A stretch of DNA of 64,000 bases from Paraconexibacter antarcticus (GCF_024220175.1 NZ_CP098502.1:2356001-2420000), one strand, 5' to 3'. Positions 49,953 to 59,732 are shown, numbered from the stretch's first letter. The notes: generated by a model not told the origin, from the sequence alone. Numbers and translations: made by a program.

Positions 49953-51239
49953 TCACGGCATATATGCCCTCAGCTGCGGATAGGACCCACGCGCATACGG
50001 TGCGTTGCTCGCCTGATCTCCCGGCGCCGGGTAGGCGTTGCCCTGCGAGCTGCCGTTGCCGCTGGATGCGGTGGCCGGATCGACGAAGATGCCGAAGCGG
50101 ACGAACTTGCCCTTGGCATCCCCCTGCTGGCTGAACGCGGCGGTCTGGGAGAACCAGGCAGCAAGCACCTTCTTGCGCGGTTCCAGATAGTCGACGATCG
50201 GGACGAGGTTGGCGAGCGTCGGATCCAGTCGGCGAGCCACCGGTCGTGCCTCCGCGATTACTGGCCCGGCGAGCTTGAGGACCGGATCGGCGCTGCGCCT
50301 GAGCCGTCCGATGCGGGCGAGCACGGTCGCCGCGTCGGTGCTCACCGGTCGCAGGTCGTTCAGCGCCAGGGTGAGTGCCGGGGCGGCGCGTCGCAGGTCG
50401 CTCAGCAGCGGCCGGGCCTCGACGAGCAGCGGGCGCAACGTCACGAGGCTACGCCGCGCGACGACGAGCGTTCGCGGCACCTGCTCCAGGCCGGTTTGGA
50501 GGTCCGTCCGCCGTTGCCCGAGGGCCGCGAGCGTCTGACGCCCGGCCGTCACGATGTCGGTGATCTGGCGCTGGCGGTCACCCAGTTCGCCGAGCACCGG
50601 CCGGGCGTCGGTGACCAGAGCGGCAACGGTCCGCGACTGGCCGTGGAGCGTCGAGGTCAGGTTGCGCAGTTGTCCGGTGAGCCCGTCGAGACGGCCGAGG
50701 GTGGCGCTCAGGCGCTCCGATGTGACGGGGGAGCGCGCGCCCCGCGCGAACGTGCCGAGTGACGAACGAACGGCCGGTCGAGCCCGCGCACCGACGGCGG
50801 ACAGCGCCTCGTCCAGTTCGACGGCGTCGGTGATCGACGACGCGGCCAGCCGACCACCGTCGGGCACGCTGGGGCCGGGCCGGCGAGGAGGCGTGAGCTC
50901 GACGTAGGCCTCGCCGAGGAGCGTCTTCTGCCCGACCCTCACGCGCGCAGCGGCCGGGATCGGTCGGTACCGAGGGAGCATGCTCAGGGCGATGTCGGCA
51001 GTACGACCGTGGATGTTGATGGCGCTGACCTCACCGACTTTCACGCCGCGGGTCAGGACGTCGGACTTCTTGGCCAGGCCTTCGGTGTCGGGGACGGTGA
51101 CGTGCACGCGATAGGAGCTCCCGCCGACGCTGACCGACGGCCCACCGAAACGTCCCATGAGCCACACGAACACAATCGCGGCGAGCACGACGAAGAGGAC
51201 AGTGGCGATCGCGCTGGGCCTGAAGATGCGAAGATTCAC
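49953..51239 (-). CDS. MCE-family protein, sixth of the operon (MceF position)
   Basis: A 428-residue protein from a GTG start overlapping the previous stop by 4 nt. One N-terminal helix (SAIATVLFVVLAAIVFVWLMG) leads to the MCE domain (YRVHVTVPDTEGLAKKSDVLTRGVKVGEVSAI, GQKTLLGEAYVELTP, about residues 42-120). A long helical stretch follows, predicted to form part of the lipid tunnel, with a Ser/Gly/Tyr-rich tail. It is the last gene of the mce operon. Confidence 0.88.
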   Translation of the reverse strand: MNLRIFRPSAIATVLFVVLAAIVFVWLMGRFGGPSVSVGGSSYRVHVTVPDTEGLAKKSDVLTRGVKVGEVSAINIHGRTADIALSMLPRYRPIPAAARVRVGQKTLLGEAYVELTPPRRPGPSVPDGGRLAASSITDAVELDEALSAVGARARPAVRSSLGTFARGARSPVTSERLSATLGRLDGLTGQLRNLTSTLHGQSRTVAALVTDARPVLGELGDRQRQITDIVTAGRQTLAALGQRRTDLQTGLEQVPRTLVVARRSLVTLRPLLVEARPLLSDLRRAAPALTLALNDLRPVSTDAATVLARIGRLRRSADPVLKLAGPVIAEARPVARRLDPTLANLVPIVDYLEPRKKVLAAWFSQTAAFSQQGDAKGKFVRFGIFVDPATASSGNGSSQGNAYPAPGDQASNAPYARGSYPQLRAYMP

Positions 51240-52693
51240 GGTGTCGAGCCCTCCCCGGTCGCGGGCGTGATGCCCTGTCGGCCGGCGGCGTCGGCGTCAC
51301 CCGCGGCGGCCCGCAGCGCGTGGGCACGGGCGCCCCGGGTGGCTCCCAGAGGCGCCGTCGCCCGACGAACCGCACCTGGGAGCCCCGGTACGAGATAGCG
51401 GACAAGGCAGGCGACGGCGTTGGACTCGCAGGTGCTGGTCAGAGCCTGGGCGACCTTGTTGGTCAGGGTTCGCAGTTGCGGACCGGTTGCGCCGGGGGCA
51501 CCGAAGTCAGCTGGATTGAATTGCTCGAAGAAGCCGAGGCCGCGCAGGATCGGTCCGTTGACGTCGTTGGTCGAGAAGACCCCGCTGAACCGCTCGCCGA
51601 CGAGCCCGACGCCGTCGCGGTTGCGGTCGATCTGCCTGAGGATGGGCAGGAGGCCGTCGATGGCGGGGGTGAGTCCCGACGCGGCGGGGCGCAGCGCCTG
51701 AGCGGCGCGCCGCAGGTCCTTTGCAGGCGTGGTGCCGTTGGCCACGAGCGTCCGCAGGTCACCGATCAAGCCGCGCAGTTGGGGCAGGGTTGTGCGCAGC
51801 TCGCTGACCGTGGTCGGCAGGGCACGGGCCGCGGGGCGCAGGCGGCTGAGCGCCGGCGCGAGCGGCGCGGAGAGGCCGCGCACGTCGCGCAGAGCGCCGC
51901 CGAGCGCATCGATCGCTGCGGGCAGGCGCCGCATCGTCTCGGCGAGTTGTGCGTCCTGGCTGGCCGTCGCGCCGAGCACGACCCTGCCGCTGCGCAGCGC
52001 CTTGCGCAGAAGGACGTCGCGTTCGGCGAGCGTCGTGAACACCGTGCGCATGTCCCCGACCAAGGCGGTCAACTCACGCCGGCGTGAAGCGAGTTTGGTG
52101 CTGACGCTCCGGGCGACGTCGCCGGTGTCCGCCAGGCTCGCGAGGGCTCTGCCCAGCGGCGTGGCCCGCCCCTTCGTCGCGGTGTCGAGTTCGCCGAGCA
52201 GGATCTGCAGCTGCGCGCGGGTGTCGGAGTCGAGCGTGGCCAGAACGCGGTCGAGCGGCACCGGTGCCGCGTCGGGGGCGGCGCGGAGTTCATCACCGTC
52301 GCCGAGCGCGCGGCCGCGGCCCGGCGCGAGCTCGAGGGTCTGGTCCTCGAGCGCGGAGCGTGGCACCACGCGGGCAACGGTGCCGGCCAGGACATGGCCG
52401 CGGGAGCCCGAGTCCATGCGCAGCGTGGCAACGGCCCGTCCGCCGGCGATCTTCACCGAGCGAACCTCGCCGACGCGTACGCCTGCGAGCAGGACCGCGT
52501 TATGATTGCGGCCGTCGAGGCCGCCGGCGTTCGTGAAGGCCACGTGGAGGGTGTAGGTGTCCGAGAGCCACGGGAGCCGCACGTTGTCGCTGGCGAACAG
52601 GTAGGTGACGAAGGCCACCGCGACGACCGCCTGGAAGATGATCGTCAGCCGCCCGAACGGCAACGGGCGGACGGGTGGGCGCCGGGCGGTCAC
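51236..52693 (-). CDS. MCE-family protein, fifth of the operon (MceE position)
   Basis: A 485-residue protein. GTG 52693 gives a 4-nt overlap with the previous gene, and the ORF upstream of it only shadows that gene. The N-terminal helix LTIIFQAVVAVAFVTYLFA is followed by the MCE domain (LHVAFTNAGGLDGRNHNAVLLAGVRVGEVRSVKI, PRSALEDQTLELAPG) and a long helical domain with repeated LRxxLP motifs. There is no lipobox, unlike mycobacterial MceE (LprK). The C-terminal 60 residues are Arg/Ala-rich. Confidence 0.88.
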   Translation of the reverse strand: MTARRPPVRPLPFGRLTIIFQAVVAVAFVTYLFASDNVRLPWLSDTYTLHVAFTNAGGLDGRNHNAVLLAGVRVGEVRSVKIAGGRAVATLRMDSGSRGHVLAGTVARVVPRSALEDQTLELAPGRGRALGDGDELRAAPDAAPVPLDRVLATLDSDTRAQLQILLGELDTATKGRATPLGRALASLADTGDVARSVSTKLASRRRELTALVGDMRTVFTTLAERDVLLRKALRSGRVVLGATASQDAQLAETMRRLPAAIDALGGALRDVRGLSAPLAPALSRLRPAARALPTTVSELRTTLPQLRGLIGDLRTLVANGTTPAKDLRRAAQALRPAASGLTPAIDGLLPILRQIDRNRDGVGLVGERFSGVFSTNDVNGPILRGLGFFEQFNPADFGAPGATGPQLRTLTNKVAQALTSTCESNAVACLVRYLVPGLPGAVRRATAPLGATRGARAHALRAAAGDADAAGRQGITPATGEGSTP

Positions 52694-54015
52694 TGGCACA
52701 CGTCGTTCTTTGCGAACGTCGCGGCGAGCGACGCATTGACCTTTTCCAAGGCTGAGCACGGGGGCAGCGGGTAGCCGGCCCCGGTGAAGAACCGTGCGCT
52801 GAAGCGCACGAAATGGCCGGGGCCCGCCTGGAGCGGGGCGTTGCCCTGCACCGCCGTCTGGTACGGCCTGAACGCGCCGCCGCCGCCCTGGAAGAGGTTG
52901 ATGAACTGGAGGTAGGCCGGGGCGCCGAGGCTCGTCGTCTTGAGCAGTGCCGGAAGCAGCGATGAGGTGAGCAGCTCGTCAACCGGGCTGAGCGACCTGA
53001 GCAGGCGTCGGGTCGGAGCGGAGGAGCGGGCGACGTCGTGAATCCCGCCGCGCAGAGCGTCGAGCAGCGGCGGCGCGTCGGCCAGCACGGGCCGGGCGGT
53101 CCGGAGGATCGGGCGGGTCTGGCGCAGCGTCGCGGGCAGGTCGCGCACGCCCCGGCCCAGGTCGCCGGACAGGGCGTCGAGTCGGGCGAGGACCGTCTGG
53201 AGCGCTGTGCCGCCGGCCTGAAGGTCGGCCAGCCGCGCGGGGAGGATCGCGAGCGTCCGGTCCAGCGGCCGGGAGCCGTCGGCGTTGATCGCGGCGAACG
53301 TCGGGCCCCCATCTCGGACGGCGGCGGCGAGGTCCTCACGGCTCCCGCTGACGGTGTGCAGCGTGGCCGCGAACGCATCGACCGCCCCGCGGAGTGCCTG
53401 GCCTCCCGGGCCGCGTGCCGCGTGTCCCGCGACCGCGGCCTGACGGGTGAGCGCCGGCGAGATGCGGAGCAGGTGGCTGATGCCGTCGGTCCCTCCGTGG
53501 GCGAAGATCTCATGGAGCGCGTGCACGTCGGCGCGCGTCGCCTGCCGGGTCGACGGCCCGGCGAAGCGCAGCGCCTGGTCCAACGCGACGTAGACCCGGG
53601 TACGGGACGTCGGGAGCACGCTGTCACCGAGCGCAGGACTCGCGGCGGACCCGGGGTCAAGGTCGACGTAGGCCGTCCCCTCGAACGCTGTCCGCGGGCG
53701 CAGCTCGGCGCGAGCGTCGCGGTGGATGGCGCCGACATCCCTGTCGAGCTGGAGGGTCAGGACGGCGTGGTCGCCCTCGCGCTTGCGTTCGGTGATCTTT
53801 CCGGCTCGCGCGCCGTCGACGCGGACGTCGGCGCCGACGACGCCGATGCCGCCGGCGTCACGGAACATCACGTGGGCGGTGCGCTCGTTGCCGAATGGGT
53901 TAGGACGGGTGTACCCGACGAACACGATGACGGCGGTGAGGGCGATCACGACCATGCCGATGCTGCGTTGCCGTGCCACCGTGAGGTCGCGCCTTGGCCG
54001 GGTCACTGGCCGCAT
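52690..54015 (-). CDS. MCE-family protein, fourth of the operon (MceD position)
   Basis: A 441-residue protein. GMVVIALTAVIVFVGYTRPNPFG is the membrane helix, then the MCE domain (AHVMFRDAGGIGVVGADVRVDGARAGKI, PRTAFEGTAYVDLDPG). Helical repeats follow, and the C-terminus ends PCSALEKVNASLAATFAKNDVCQ with two Cys. ATG 54015 overlaps the previous gene by 13 bp. GTG 54006 would give the 4-bp overlap seen elsewhere in this operon and may be the true start. Confidence 0.88.
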   Translation of the reverse strand: MRPVTRPRRDLTVARQRSIGMVVIALTAVIVFVGYTRPNPFGNERTAHVMFRDAGGIGVVGADVRVDGARAGKITERKREGDHAVLTLQLDRDVGAIHRDARAELRPRTAFEGTAYVDLDPGSAASPALGDSVLPTSRTRVYVALDQALRFAGPSTRQATRADVHALHEIFAHGGTDGISHLLRISPALTRQAAVAGHAARGPGGQALRGAVDAFAATLHTVSGSREDLAAAVRDGGPTFAAINADGSRPLDRTLAILPARLADLQAGGTALQTVLARLDALSGDLGRGVRDLPATLRQTRPILRTARPVLADAPPLLDALRGGIHDVARSSAPTRRLLRSLSPVDELLTSSLLPALLKTTSLGAPAYLQFINLFQGGGGAFRPYQTAVQGNAPLQAGPGHFVRFSARFFTGAGYPLPPCSALEKVNASLAATFAKNDVCQ

Positions 54016-55277
54016 GGCTGCCTTTCGGCGATCGCCTGACCGGGGGCGGGGTAGACGTCGCGGCCGTGCGCGCAGGTGAAGATCGGGGCGAACCGGACGG
54101 CGCGGGTGCCCGGCGCCTGGCCGAACGGGTAGCTGAAGCCGCCCCAGGTGGTGAATCCGTGTGCAGCGCCGGCGATGTCGGACCGGTAGGTCGCCAGGTA
54201 GGCGCTCAGTGGGGCGAGGCCGCGTGCGAGTGGGCTGAGCATGGCGGCCGGGTCGTGGAGTTCGGCGAGCAGCGGACGGGTGGCCTGCAGGACGGGGTCG
54301 GCCCGGCGGGCGAGGGTCCCCAGATCCTGGAGCCCGGGCCGTTGACCCGCCAGGCGCTGGAGGGCCGGGAGCGTCCGCCGCAGTGCGAGCAAGGTGGGGG
54401 TCAGTCGCGTGACGACGTCCGCCGCCTGCGTGAGGGTGGCGTCGGCGACCGGGAGCACACGCGCGGCTGTCGCCTCCAGCGGCGGGACCGCGACGATGCT
54501 CCGCCGGATCGCCGGCCCTCGGGCGGCCAGTGCCTCGAGGGTCCCCGCGGCGGGGGGCAGCAACGCCGCGAGCTCACGGCCGTGGGGGGTCGCGAAGCCG
54601 GCGGACGTGCGGCGCAGTCCGCCCAGCACGGCGGCCAGGTCGCCGTCGCGCGGGCTGGAGGCGCGGGCGATGCGGGTGAGCTCGGGGAGCGTGGGAGGCA
54701 GGTCGGACAGCGCGCGATTGATGTGCTCTCCCCGGCCGACGAGGCCGCTCCCGTAGGCGCTGAGGGTGCGGGAGAGAGCGCTGCGGGTTGCGGGGTCGAA
54801 GGTGTCGAGGACTTGCGTGAGCTGGACGCCGCTCGAGCTCTGCGCGCGGGGCAGCGTGGCGCCTTCGGTCAGCGGTCTGCTGGTGTCGCCCGGATCCAGC
54901 GCGACATAGACGGCGCCGGCCAGACCGCGCAGACGCACGGTGACGTGGGCGTTACGGCCGAGTGGCGTGCGGTCGCGGTTGACATCCAGGCGGGCGACGG
55001 CATGGCCGGCGTGGTCGACGGTCACGGCGCGCACGGCCCCGGCGAGCTGCCCGGCGATCCGCACGTCGTCTCCGTCTTTCAGCAGCGGTGCGGCGTCGGG
55101 AAGGACGACGCTGACCTTGTAGGGGTCGGCGAAGGGCACGCCGTTGATCGCGATGATCGACACGTAGGTGATCGCGGCGATCACGGCCAGCACCGCGACG
55201 CCGACCATGACCGCGTGACGCTCAAGGCCCGCTGCCGCGTGCGCGATGCGCTCCCCGATCGGTCGCCGGGGGGTCAT
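54003..55277 (-). CDS. MCE-family protein, third of the operon (MceC position)
   Basis: A 424-residue protein starting at ATG with a 4-nt overlap. The membrane helix AVMVGVAVLAVIAAITYVSIIAI is followed by the MCE domain (YKVSVVLPDAAPLLKDGDDVRIAGQLAGAVRAVTV, RGLAGAVYVALDPG). The helical tunnel part has several LTRLTPTLLALRRTLPAL-like repeats. The C-terminal part contains APIFTCAHGRDVYPAPGQ. Confidence 0.88.
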   Translation of the reverse strand: MTPRRPIGERIAHAAAGLERHAVMVGVAVLAVIAAITYVSIIAINGVPFADPYKVSVVLPDAAPLLKDGDDVRIAGQLAGAVRAVTVDHAGHAVARLDVNRDRTPLGRNAHVTVRLRGLAGAVYVALDPGDTSRPLTEGATLPRAQSSSGVQLTQVLDTFDPATRSALSRTLSAYGSGLVGRGEHINRALSDLPPTLPELTRIARASSPRDGDLAAVLGGLRRTSAGFATPHGRELAALLPPAAGTLEALAARGPAIRRSIVAVPPLEATAARVLPVADATLTQAADVVTRLTPTLLALRRTLPALQRLAGQRPGLQDLGTLARRADPVLQATRPLLAELHDPAAMLSPLARGLAPLSAYLATYRSDIAGAAHGFTTWGGFSYPFGQAPGTRAVRFAPIFTCAHGRDVYPAPGQAIAERQPCGQ

Positions 55278-56725
55278 GGGCCGAGGAGGTAGTCGAGGAG
55301 GCCGGCGGCGCCTCCCGTGGACGGGGGCGGCGGGGCGGGCGGTGTCGGTCGGCCTGGCAGGATCGAGCCGAGCAGCTGCTGTACCGGTGTGAGCGCCTTC
55401 TTGACGGTGCCGTGCACTGACTGGTTGGCGGGGCCCGGGGCCTGGTCGGCGCCGGAGGTAGGAGGCGTCAGCAGCGCAGAGGTCTTCGGTGGCGGCCTGT
55501 GTGCGGACGGTGGCGTCTTGCGATGCGTCTGGCCGCCGACCTTGTCGATGCACCCGGGCGTGATCGGCAGCCCGAACGACTGGCATGAGAGCACGGCCGC
55601 GCCCTTCCAGTAGTGGCGGTCGGGGCTGGCGAACGGGTCGAAGGGCTGGTTGCCCGGCTCCTTCGCCTGGTCTGGGAAGTTGCGCAGGAACCCGTCCGAG
55701 ATATCGGCCGCCGCCGGCACGATCGCCTGTACGAGGTCGGCGGTCGCGGGGGCGGCAGCGGCGGTTCGGCGCAGTCCGCTTGCGAGACGCCTGACCGTCG
55801 ACCGCCCGCCGCTGAGCACGGACTCGAGGCTGCGGAGCGTCGGCCGCGTCGCCACGAGGGTGCTCCGGGCGTCGCGAAGGAACGGCGGGGCTTGGTTGAG
55901 GAACGCCGTGAGGGGGGCGGCTGCGCGGCCGAGCTCGATCGCCAGTGGCCGGCCTCGCAACGCGGTCCGCGAGAGGAGGCCCGACGTGCGCTCCAGGCGC
56001 CCGAGGAGGTCTGGCGCGGCGCGGAGGGCGCCCGGCAGGGCAGGGCCGCTGTCGGCGATCGGCGTCAGCGTGCCCGCGAGGCCGTTGATCGACGCGCGCA
56101 GCGCCCGGTTCTGCGTCGCGAGCTGGTGGCTCATGCTGCCGGCGTCGCGGACCAGCCCGCGGATGTCGGCGGTCTGCGTGTCGACCTCGTTCAGCAGGCG
56201 GGTCGTGGCCTCGAGAGCCGGGCGAAGGCTGACCGCCGCCCGTGACACGTCGTCGCCACGGCGTTCGAGACCGAGTCCGAGCTCGACGATCACGGCTTGA
56301 AGCCCGGTGCGGACGGGGGCACGGAACGCGCCGAGGACGTCGGAGATCCTGGGGGCGTTGCTCGTGCGTGCGACGGGGATCGCCTCGGTCAGCGGCGCCG
56401 CCGAGTGGCCGGGGGAGAGCGAGAGGTAGATGTCACCGAGGAGGTCGACCGGGCGGATCGCGGCGACCGCGTCGGCGCGGACCGGTGGTGCGCCGTCGTC
56501 GAGGCTCATCGTCACCAGCGCGGCGTTCTGCGCGGTGAGGCGGATGCTCTTGATACGCCCGGCCTTGGCTCCGGCGATGCGGACGTCGTTGCCGACGAGC
56601 AGGCCACGGACGTTGGTGAACTCGGCGCGGATCGTCCGGCCGTCGTCGCGCGTCGCGGTGTGGACCGCGAGCGCCAGTGCCGCCACTGCGCACGACGCTA
56701 CGATCACGGATCGGAAACGCCTCAC
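55274..56725 (-). CDS. MCE-family protein, second of the operon (MceB position)
   Basis: A 483-residue protein from GTG 56725 (GTGA overlap). The helix SVIVASCAVAALALAV precedes the MCE domain (IRAEFTNVRGLLVGNDVRIAGAKAGRIKSI, RPVDLLGDIYLSLSPG). Beyond the helical region it has a long Pro/Thr-rich tail (PPSAHRPPPKTSALLTPPTS, PPAPPPPSTGG), the longest of the six and probably flexible. FGLPITPGCIDKVGGQTHRK precedes the tail. Confidence 0.88.
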   Translation of the reverse strand: MRRFRSVIVASCAVAALALAVHTATRDDGRTIRAEFTNVRGLLVGNDVRIAGAKAGRIKSIRLTAQNAALVTMSLDDGAPPVRADAVAAIRPVDLLGDIYLSLSPGHSAAPLTEAIPVARTSNAPRISDVLGAFRAPVRTGLQAVIVELGLGLERRGDDVSRAAVSLRPALEATTRLLNEVDTQTADIRGLVRDAGSMSHQLATQNRALRASINGLAGTLTPIADSGPALPGALRAAPDLLGRLERTSGLLSRTALRGRPLAIELGRAAAPLTAFLNQAPPFLRDARSTLVATRPTLRSLESVLSGGRSTVRRLASGLRRTAAAAPATADLVQAIVPAAADISDGFLRNFPDQAKEPGNQPFDPFASPDRHYWKGAAVLSCQSFGLPITPGCIDKVGGQTHRKTPPSAHRPPPKTSALLTPPTSGADQAPGPANQSVHGTVKKALTPVQQLLGSILPGRPTPPAPPPPSTGGAAGLLDYLLGP

Positions 56726-57981
56726 GGCGTGCCTCCGACGAAGCTCTGCTCGAACGTCGTCCACGGCTCGCCCTCGAGAACGCCGGGCGTGCGCAGAAAC
56801 GGCGGCGAGAGTTGGCCGGCGCCGGGGTCGCTCGGCCCGATCGTGTTGACGGGGGCCGGCGGGAAGACGAGGCCGACGCGGGCGAGGTGACCGTTGGCAT
56901 CGTAGTTCGATCCGAAATCGGCCCATCCCGACAGGAACGCGAACGCATCGGGGAGCCGGGTGCGCAACTGATCGAGCATCGGCGCGGTGTCGCGGAGCAC
57001 CGGGTCCAGGGTGTGCAGGACGGGCTTCGCGGTGCGGAGCAGCGGAAGGACCCGGCGCAGTTCGGCGGGGGCCGACGTCACGAGGGCGCGGGCGGAAGCG
57101 AGCGCCGGGCGACCCGCGTGGAGCGCGGGCTGCAGGTCGGCGGCAAAACCGGGCAGCTCGGCGACGCTCGGCCGGAGCTCGGCGACCAGTGCGCGCAGAC
57201 GCCCGGAGGCTCGGTCGGCGGTCTCGAGAGCCCGCGTCGGCGCGCGCAGGCCCGGAGCCAGTCGCGCGGTGATCTGCGTCAGCTCACGCTGCCGCGCGCC
57301 GGTGGTGCGCAGGGTCTCCGCGAGCTGGGTGACGGTCGCGCCGAGCCCGCCCGGATCGGCGGCGAGTGCGGTCAACGTCGTGTGGCCGTCCTGGACGACC
57401 TGGCGCAGTGTGTCGCCGTCGCCACGGATCTGGCGGACGACCTCGGTCACCTGCTCGAGCGCGTCGGCGCTGCGGGACAGCGTTCGCTCGATGAGCGGGC
57501 CACGGCGCCTGGTCGCCGCGTCGACGTCCCGCAGGACGCTACGCACGTCGCGCCGCGTAGCGGGGTCCAGGGTGGACAGCACCTGGTCGATCTCGACCGG
57601 GTTGTCGGTGCGGGCGACGGGAATCTCGGCGTGGTCGGCGACGGGCGCGCCGGTGCCGGCGGTCAGCGCGACGTAGCGGTTGATCTCCCCGGCGACGGAG
57701 GTGAAGCGGACGTCGGCATGGGCGCCGGCGCGGACCGCGAAGTCGTTGTCGATCTCCATCTTCACGTGCGGCAGGCCGTCATCGCCGAGATCGATCGCGA
57801 TGATGTGCCCGACGCGGACGCCGCCGGCCTTGACGTCCCCGCCGGTGACCAGTCCGTTCGCCTGCCGGAAGACGGCCGTGACCTCGTGCGTGCCGCCGTG
57901 ATCGGTGAGCAGCACTACCGCCACTAGGGCAACGAGGAGCAGGGCGACCGCGGCGGGCCGCTGGCGCACCCGGGTGATCAT
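56722..57981 (-). CDS. MCE-family protein, first of the operon (MceA position)
   Basis: A 419-residue protein starting ATG inside the stop of the second permease gene. Helix AAVALLLVALVAVVLL, then MCE domain (HEVTAVFRQANGLVTGGDVKAGGVRVGHIIAI, SVAGEINRYVALTAG). The rest is helical, with LLRTAKPVLHTLDPVLRDTAPMLDQL typical of Mce tunnel repeats. Mce proteins assemble as a hexameric, needle-like lipid conduit docked on the YrbE permeases. Confidence 0.88.
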   Translation of the reverse strand: MITRVRQRPAAVALLLVALVAVVLLTDHGGTHEVTAVFRQANGLVTGGDVKAGGVRVGHIIAIDLGDDGLPHVKMEIDNDFAVRAGAHADVRFTSVAGEINRYVALTAGTGAPVADHAEIPVARTDNPVEIDQVLSTLDPATRRDVRSVLRDVDAATRRRGPLIERTLSRSADALEQVTEVVRQIRGDGDTLRQVVQDGHTTLTALAADPGGLGATVTQLAETLRTTGARQRELTQITARLAPGLRAPTRALETADRASGRLRALVAELRPSVAELPGFAADLQPALHAGRPALASARALVTSAPAELRRVLPLLRTAKPVLHTLDPVLRDTAPMLDQLRTRLPDAFAFLSGWADFGSNYDANGHLARVGLVFPPAPVNTIGPSDPGAGQLSPPFLRTPGVLEGEPWTTFEQSFVGGTP

Positions 57982-58844
57982 CCCAGCGGGATACGCGGGT
58001 TCGCGCCCCAGAAGATGAGGGTCCCGAACATGCTGATCGCCGTGACGCCGATGATGTTGATCGCCATCGACCGCGCGGTGGCGGTGCCGACCTCGATCGG
58101 GCCGCCGCGCACGCGGTAGCCGAAGAACAGCGCGACCGCGATCACGAAGGCGGTGATCGTCATGCCCTTGGTGAACGAGTACAGCAGGTCGACCGGGTCC
58201 TGGAAGTTGTAGAAGAAGAGCTTCCAGGTCCCGGGGGAGACGTCGCCGAAGCGGTAGACGGACATCAGGAAGGCGGCGAGGTAGCTCGAGGCGATCGCCA
58301 GCGTGTAGGCGATCGGGAGCACGATCGCCGAGGCGACCATCCGGGTGGAGACCAGGTAGGGGATCGACGGCACCGCCATCACGTCGAGGGCATCGACCTC
58401 CTCGGCGACCTGCATCGCGCCGAGTTCGGCAACGATGCCGCAGCCGACCTTCGCCGCGAGGATGTAGCCGAACACGAACGGCACGACCTCGCGCATCGTG
58501 CACCACGTCGAGAAGCCTCCGGCGACCGGGTCGACGCCGAACGATCGCGCCAGAGCGGTCGACTCGAGCCCGCAGCTGCCGCCGGCGAGGAACGCGATCC
58601 CCATGATGACCAGCACACTGCCGGTGGCGATGATCGCGGCCTGCCGAATGATCTCTGCTGCGAACGGCCGCGCTTTCGGAATCTGTCGCAGCCCCACCCA
58701 CGTGAAGATGGTCACGGCGCCGACCGAGCCGAAGAAGCCGAGCCCCGGCTCGCCGCCCGGGATGCGTGCCCTCCCGAGGTCGCGCTCGGGGGCGCTCGGC
58801 GGGTAGCGCCCGACCGGGCTGACGCCCGGCCCGTCAACGCTCAT
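57978..58844 (-). CDS. MlaE/YrbE-family permease, second (YrbEB)
   Basis: A 288-residue integral membrane protein. After a 45-residue polar N-terminus come about five helices with the MlaE signatures EVVPFVFGYILAAKVGCGIVAELGAMQVAEEVDALDVMAV and RGGPIEVGTATARSMAINI. Two YrbE subunits form the inner-membrane part of an ABC-type lipid importer. The ATPase (MceG/Mkl) is not in the window, which is usual in actinobacteria where it is encoded elsewhere. It overlaps both neighbours by 4 bp. Confidence 0.88.
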   Translation of the reverse strand: MSVDGPGVSPVGRYPPSAPERDLGRARIPGGEPGLGFFGSVGAVTIFTWVGLRQIPKARPFAAEIIRQAAIIATGSVLVIMGIAFLAGGSCGLESTALARSFGVDPVAGGFSTWCTMREVVPFVFGYILAAKVGCGIVAELGAMQVAEEVDALDVMAVPSIPYLVSTRMVASAIVLPIAYTLAIASSYLAAFLMSVYRFGDVSPGTWKLFFYNFQDPVDLLYSFTKGMTITAFVIAVALFFGYRVRGGPIEVGTATARSMAINIIGVTAISMFGTLIFWGANPRIPLG

Positions 58845-59698
58845 CGGAACACCCCGACATCGGGAAACGCGGCGAGGAAGAACTGCGTGTAGACGAGGTT
58901 CACGAAGAAGATGGCGATCAAGCACGCGACGACCGCCTCGTTGACCGCGCGCCCGACCCCTTGGGCGCCGCCCTTGACGTTCAGTCCCTTGTAGCAGCAG
59001 ATCGTGCCGATGAGGAAGCCGAAGATCCCGACCTTGACGACGCTGGCGACGAGGTCGAGGAAGGTGGTGTTCGCGAAGAAGTTCACGAAGAACGCGCCGG
59101 TGGTCCCGCCCAGCACGCCCACGCTCGCGACGTACCCACCGGCGACCCCGCAGATGAGGGCGAGGACGTCGAGAGCCATCATCATCAGCGTCAACGCGAG
59201 GATGCGTGGAGTGACCATCTCGCCGATCGGATGAACGCCGAGCACCTGCAGCGCGTCGAGCTCCCCGCGGATACTGCGCGCGCCGAGCTCCGCGGTGATG
59301 GTCGTGCCGACGATGCCGGCGACGACGGTCGCGGTCACGAAGGTCCCGAACTCGCGCACGATCGCAACGACCATGAAACCGCCCGAGCGGTCGATGGTGC
59401 CGAAGGTGACGAGGAAGTTTCCGGCCTGGAGTCCGGGGCCCGAAAATCCCCATGCGGCGATCGAGACCGCGATCGGGAGGGCAGCGACCTTCAGGATGAA
59501 GACGCACTGCAGGACGAATTGACGCCGCCACTGGTCGGGAGAACGGACCGCGGCGATCATCGCCTGCAACGCGAGCGCGGTCATACCGCCAAGCCGCTGT
59601 ACCCTGAGCCGAACGAGCTTCCCGGGCTGGTCGTAGCCCAGGAGTTCAGGGGCGGACACCCCGCCGCGGCGGGTCAGACCCCTGCCAGTCGCCGCCAC
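58841..59698 (-). CDS. MlaE/YrbE-family permease, first (YrbEA)
   Basis: A 285-residue membrane protein from GTG 59698 with GGGAGG 8 nt upstream. VREFGTFVTATVVAGIVGTTITAELGARSIRGELDALQVLGVHP is the MlaE core motif that contacts the ATPase, and GYVASVGVLGGTTGAFFVNFF and KGGAQGVGRAVNEAVVACL follow. It is the first gene of the eight-gene yrbEA-yrbEB-mceA to mceF operon, which ends at 49953. Confidence 0.88.
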   Translation of the reverse strand: MAATGRGLTRRGGVSAPELLGYDQPGKLVRLRVQRLGGMTALALQAMIAAVRSPDQWRRQFVLQCVFILKVAALPIAVSIAAWGFSGPGLQAGNFLVTFGTIDRSGGFMVVAIVREFGTFVTATVVAGIVGTTITAELGARSIRGELDALQVLGVHPIGEMVTPRILALTLMMMALDVLALICGVAGGYVASVGVLGGTTGAFFVNFFANTTFLDLVASVVKVGIFGFLIGTICCYKGLNVKGGAQGVGRAVNEAVVACLIAIFFVNLVYTQFFLAAFPDVGVFR

Positions 59699-59732
59699 GT
59701 CGCGCCTCCCACGTCGTCAGTCGGACTTTCCC

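Noticed and set aside
55274..56725. Lipobox-like VASC in the MceB-position protein
   Set aside because: The Cys lies in the middle of the membrane helix with too short a hydrophobic stretch before it, so lipidation is unlikely.
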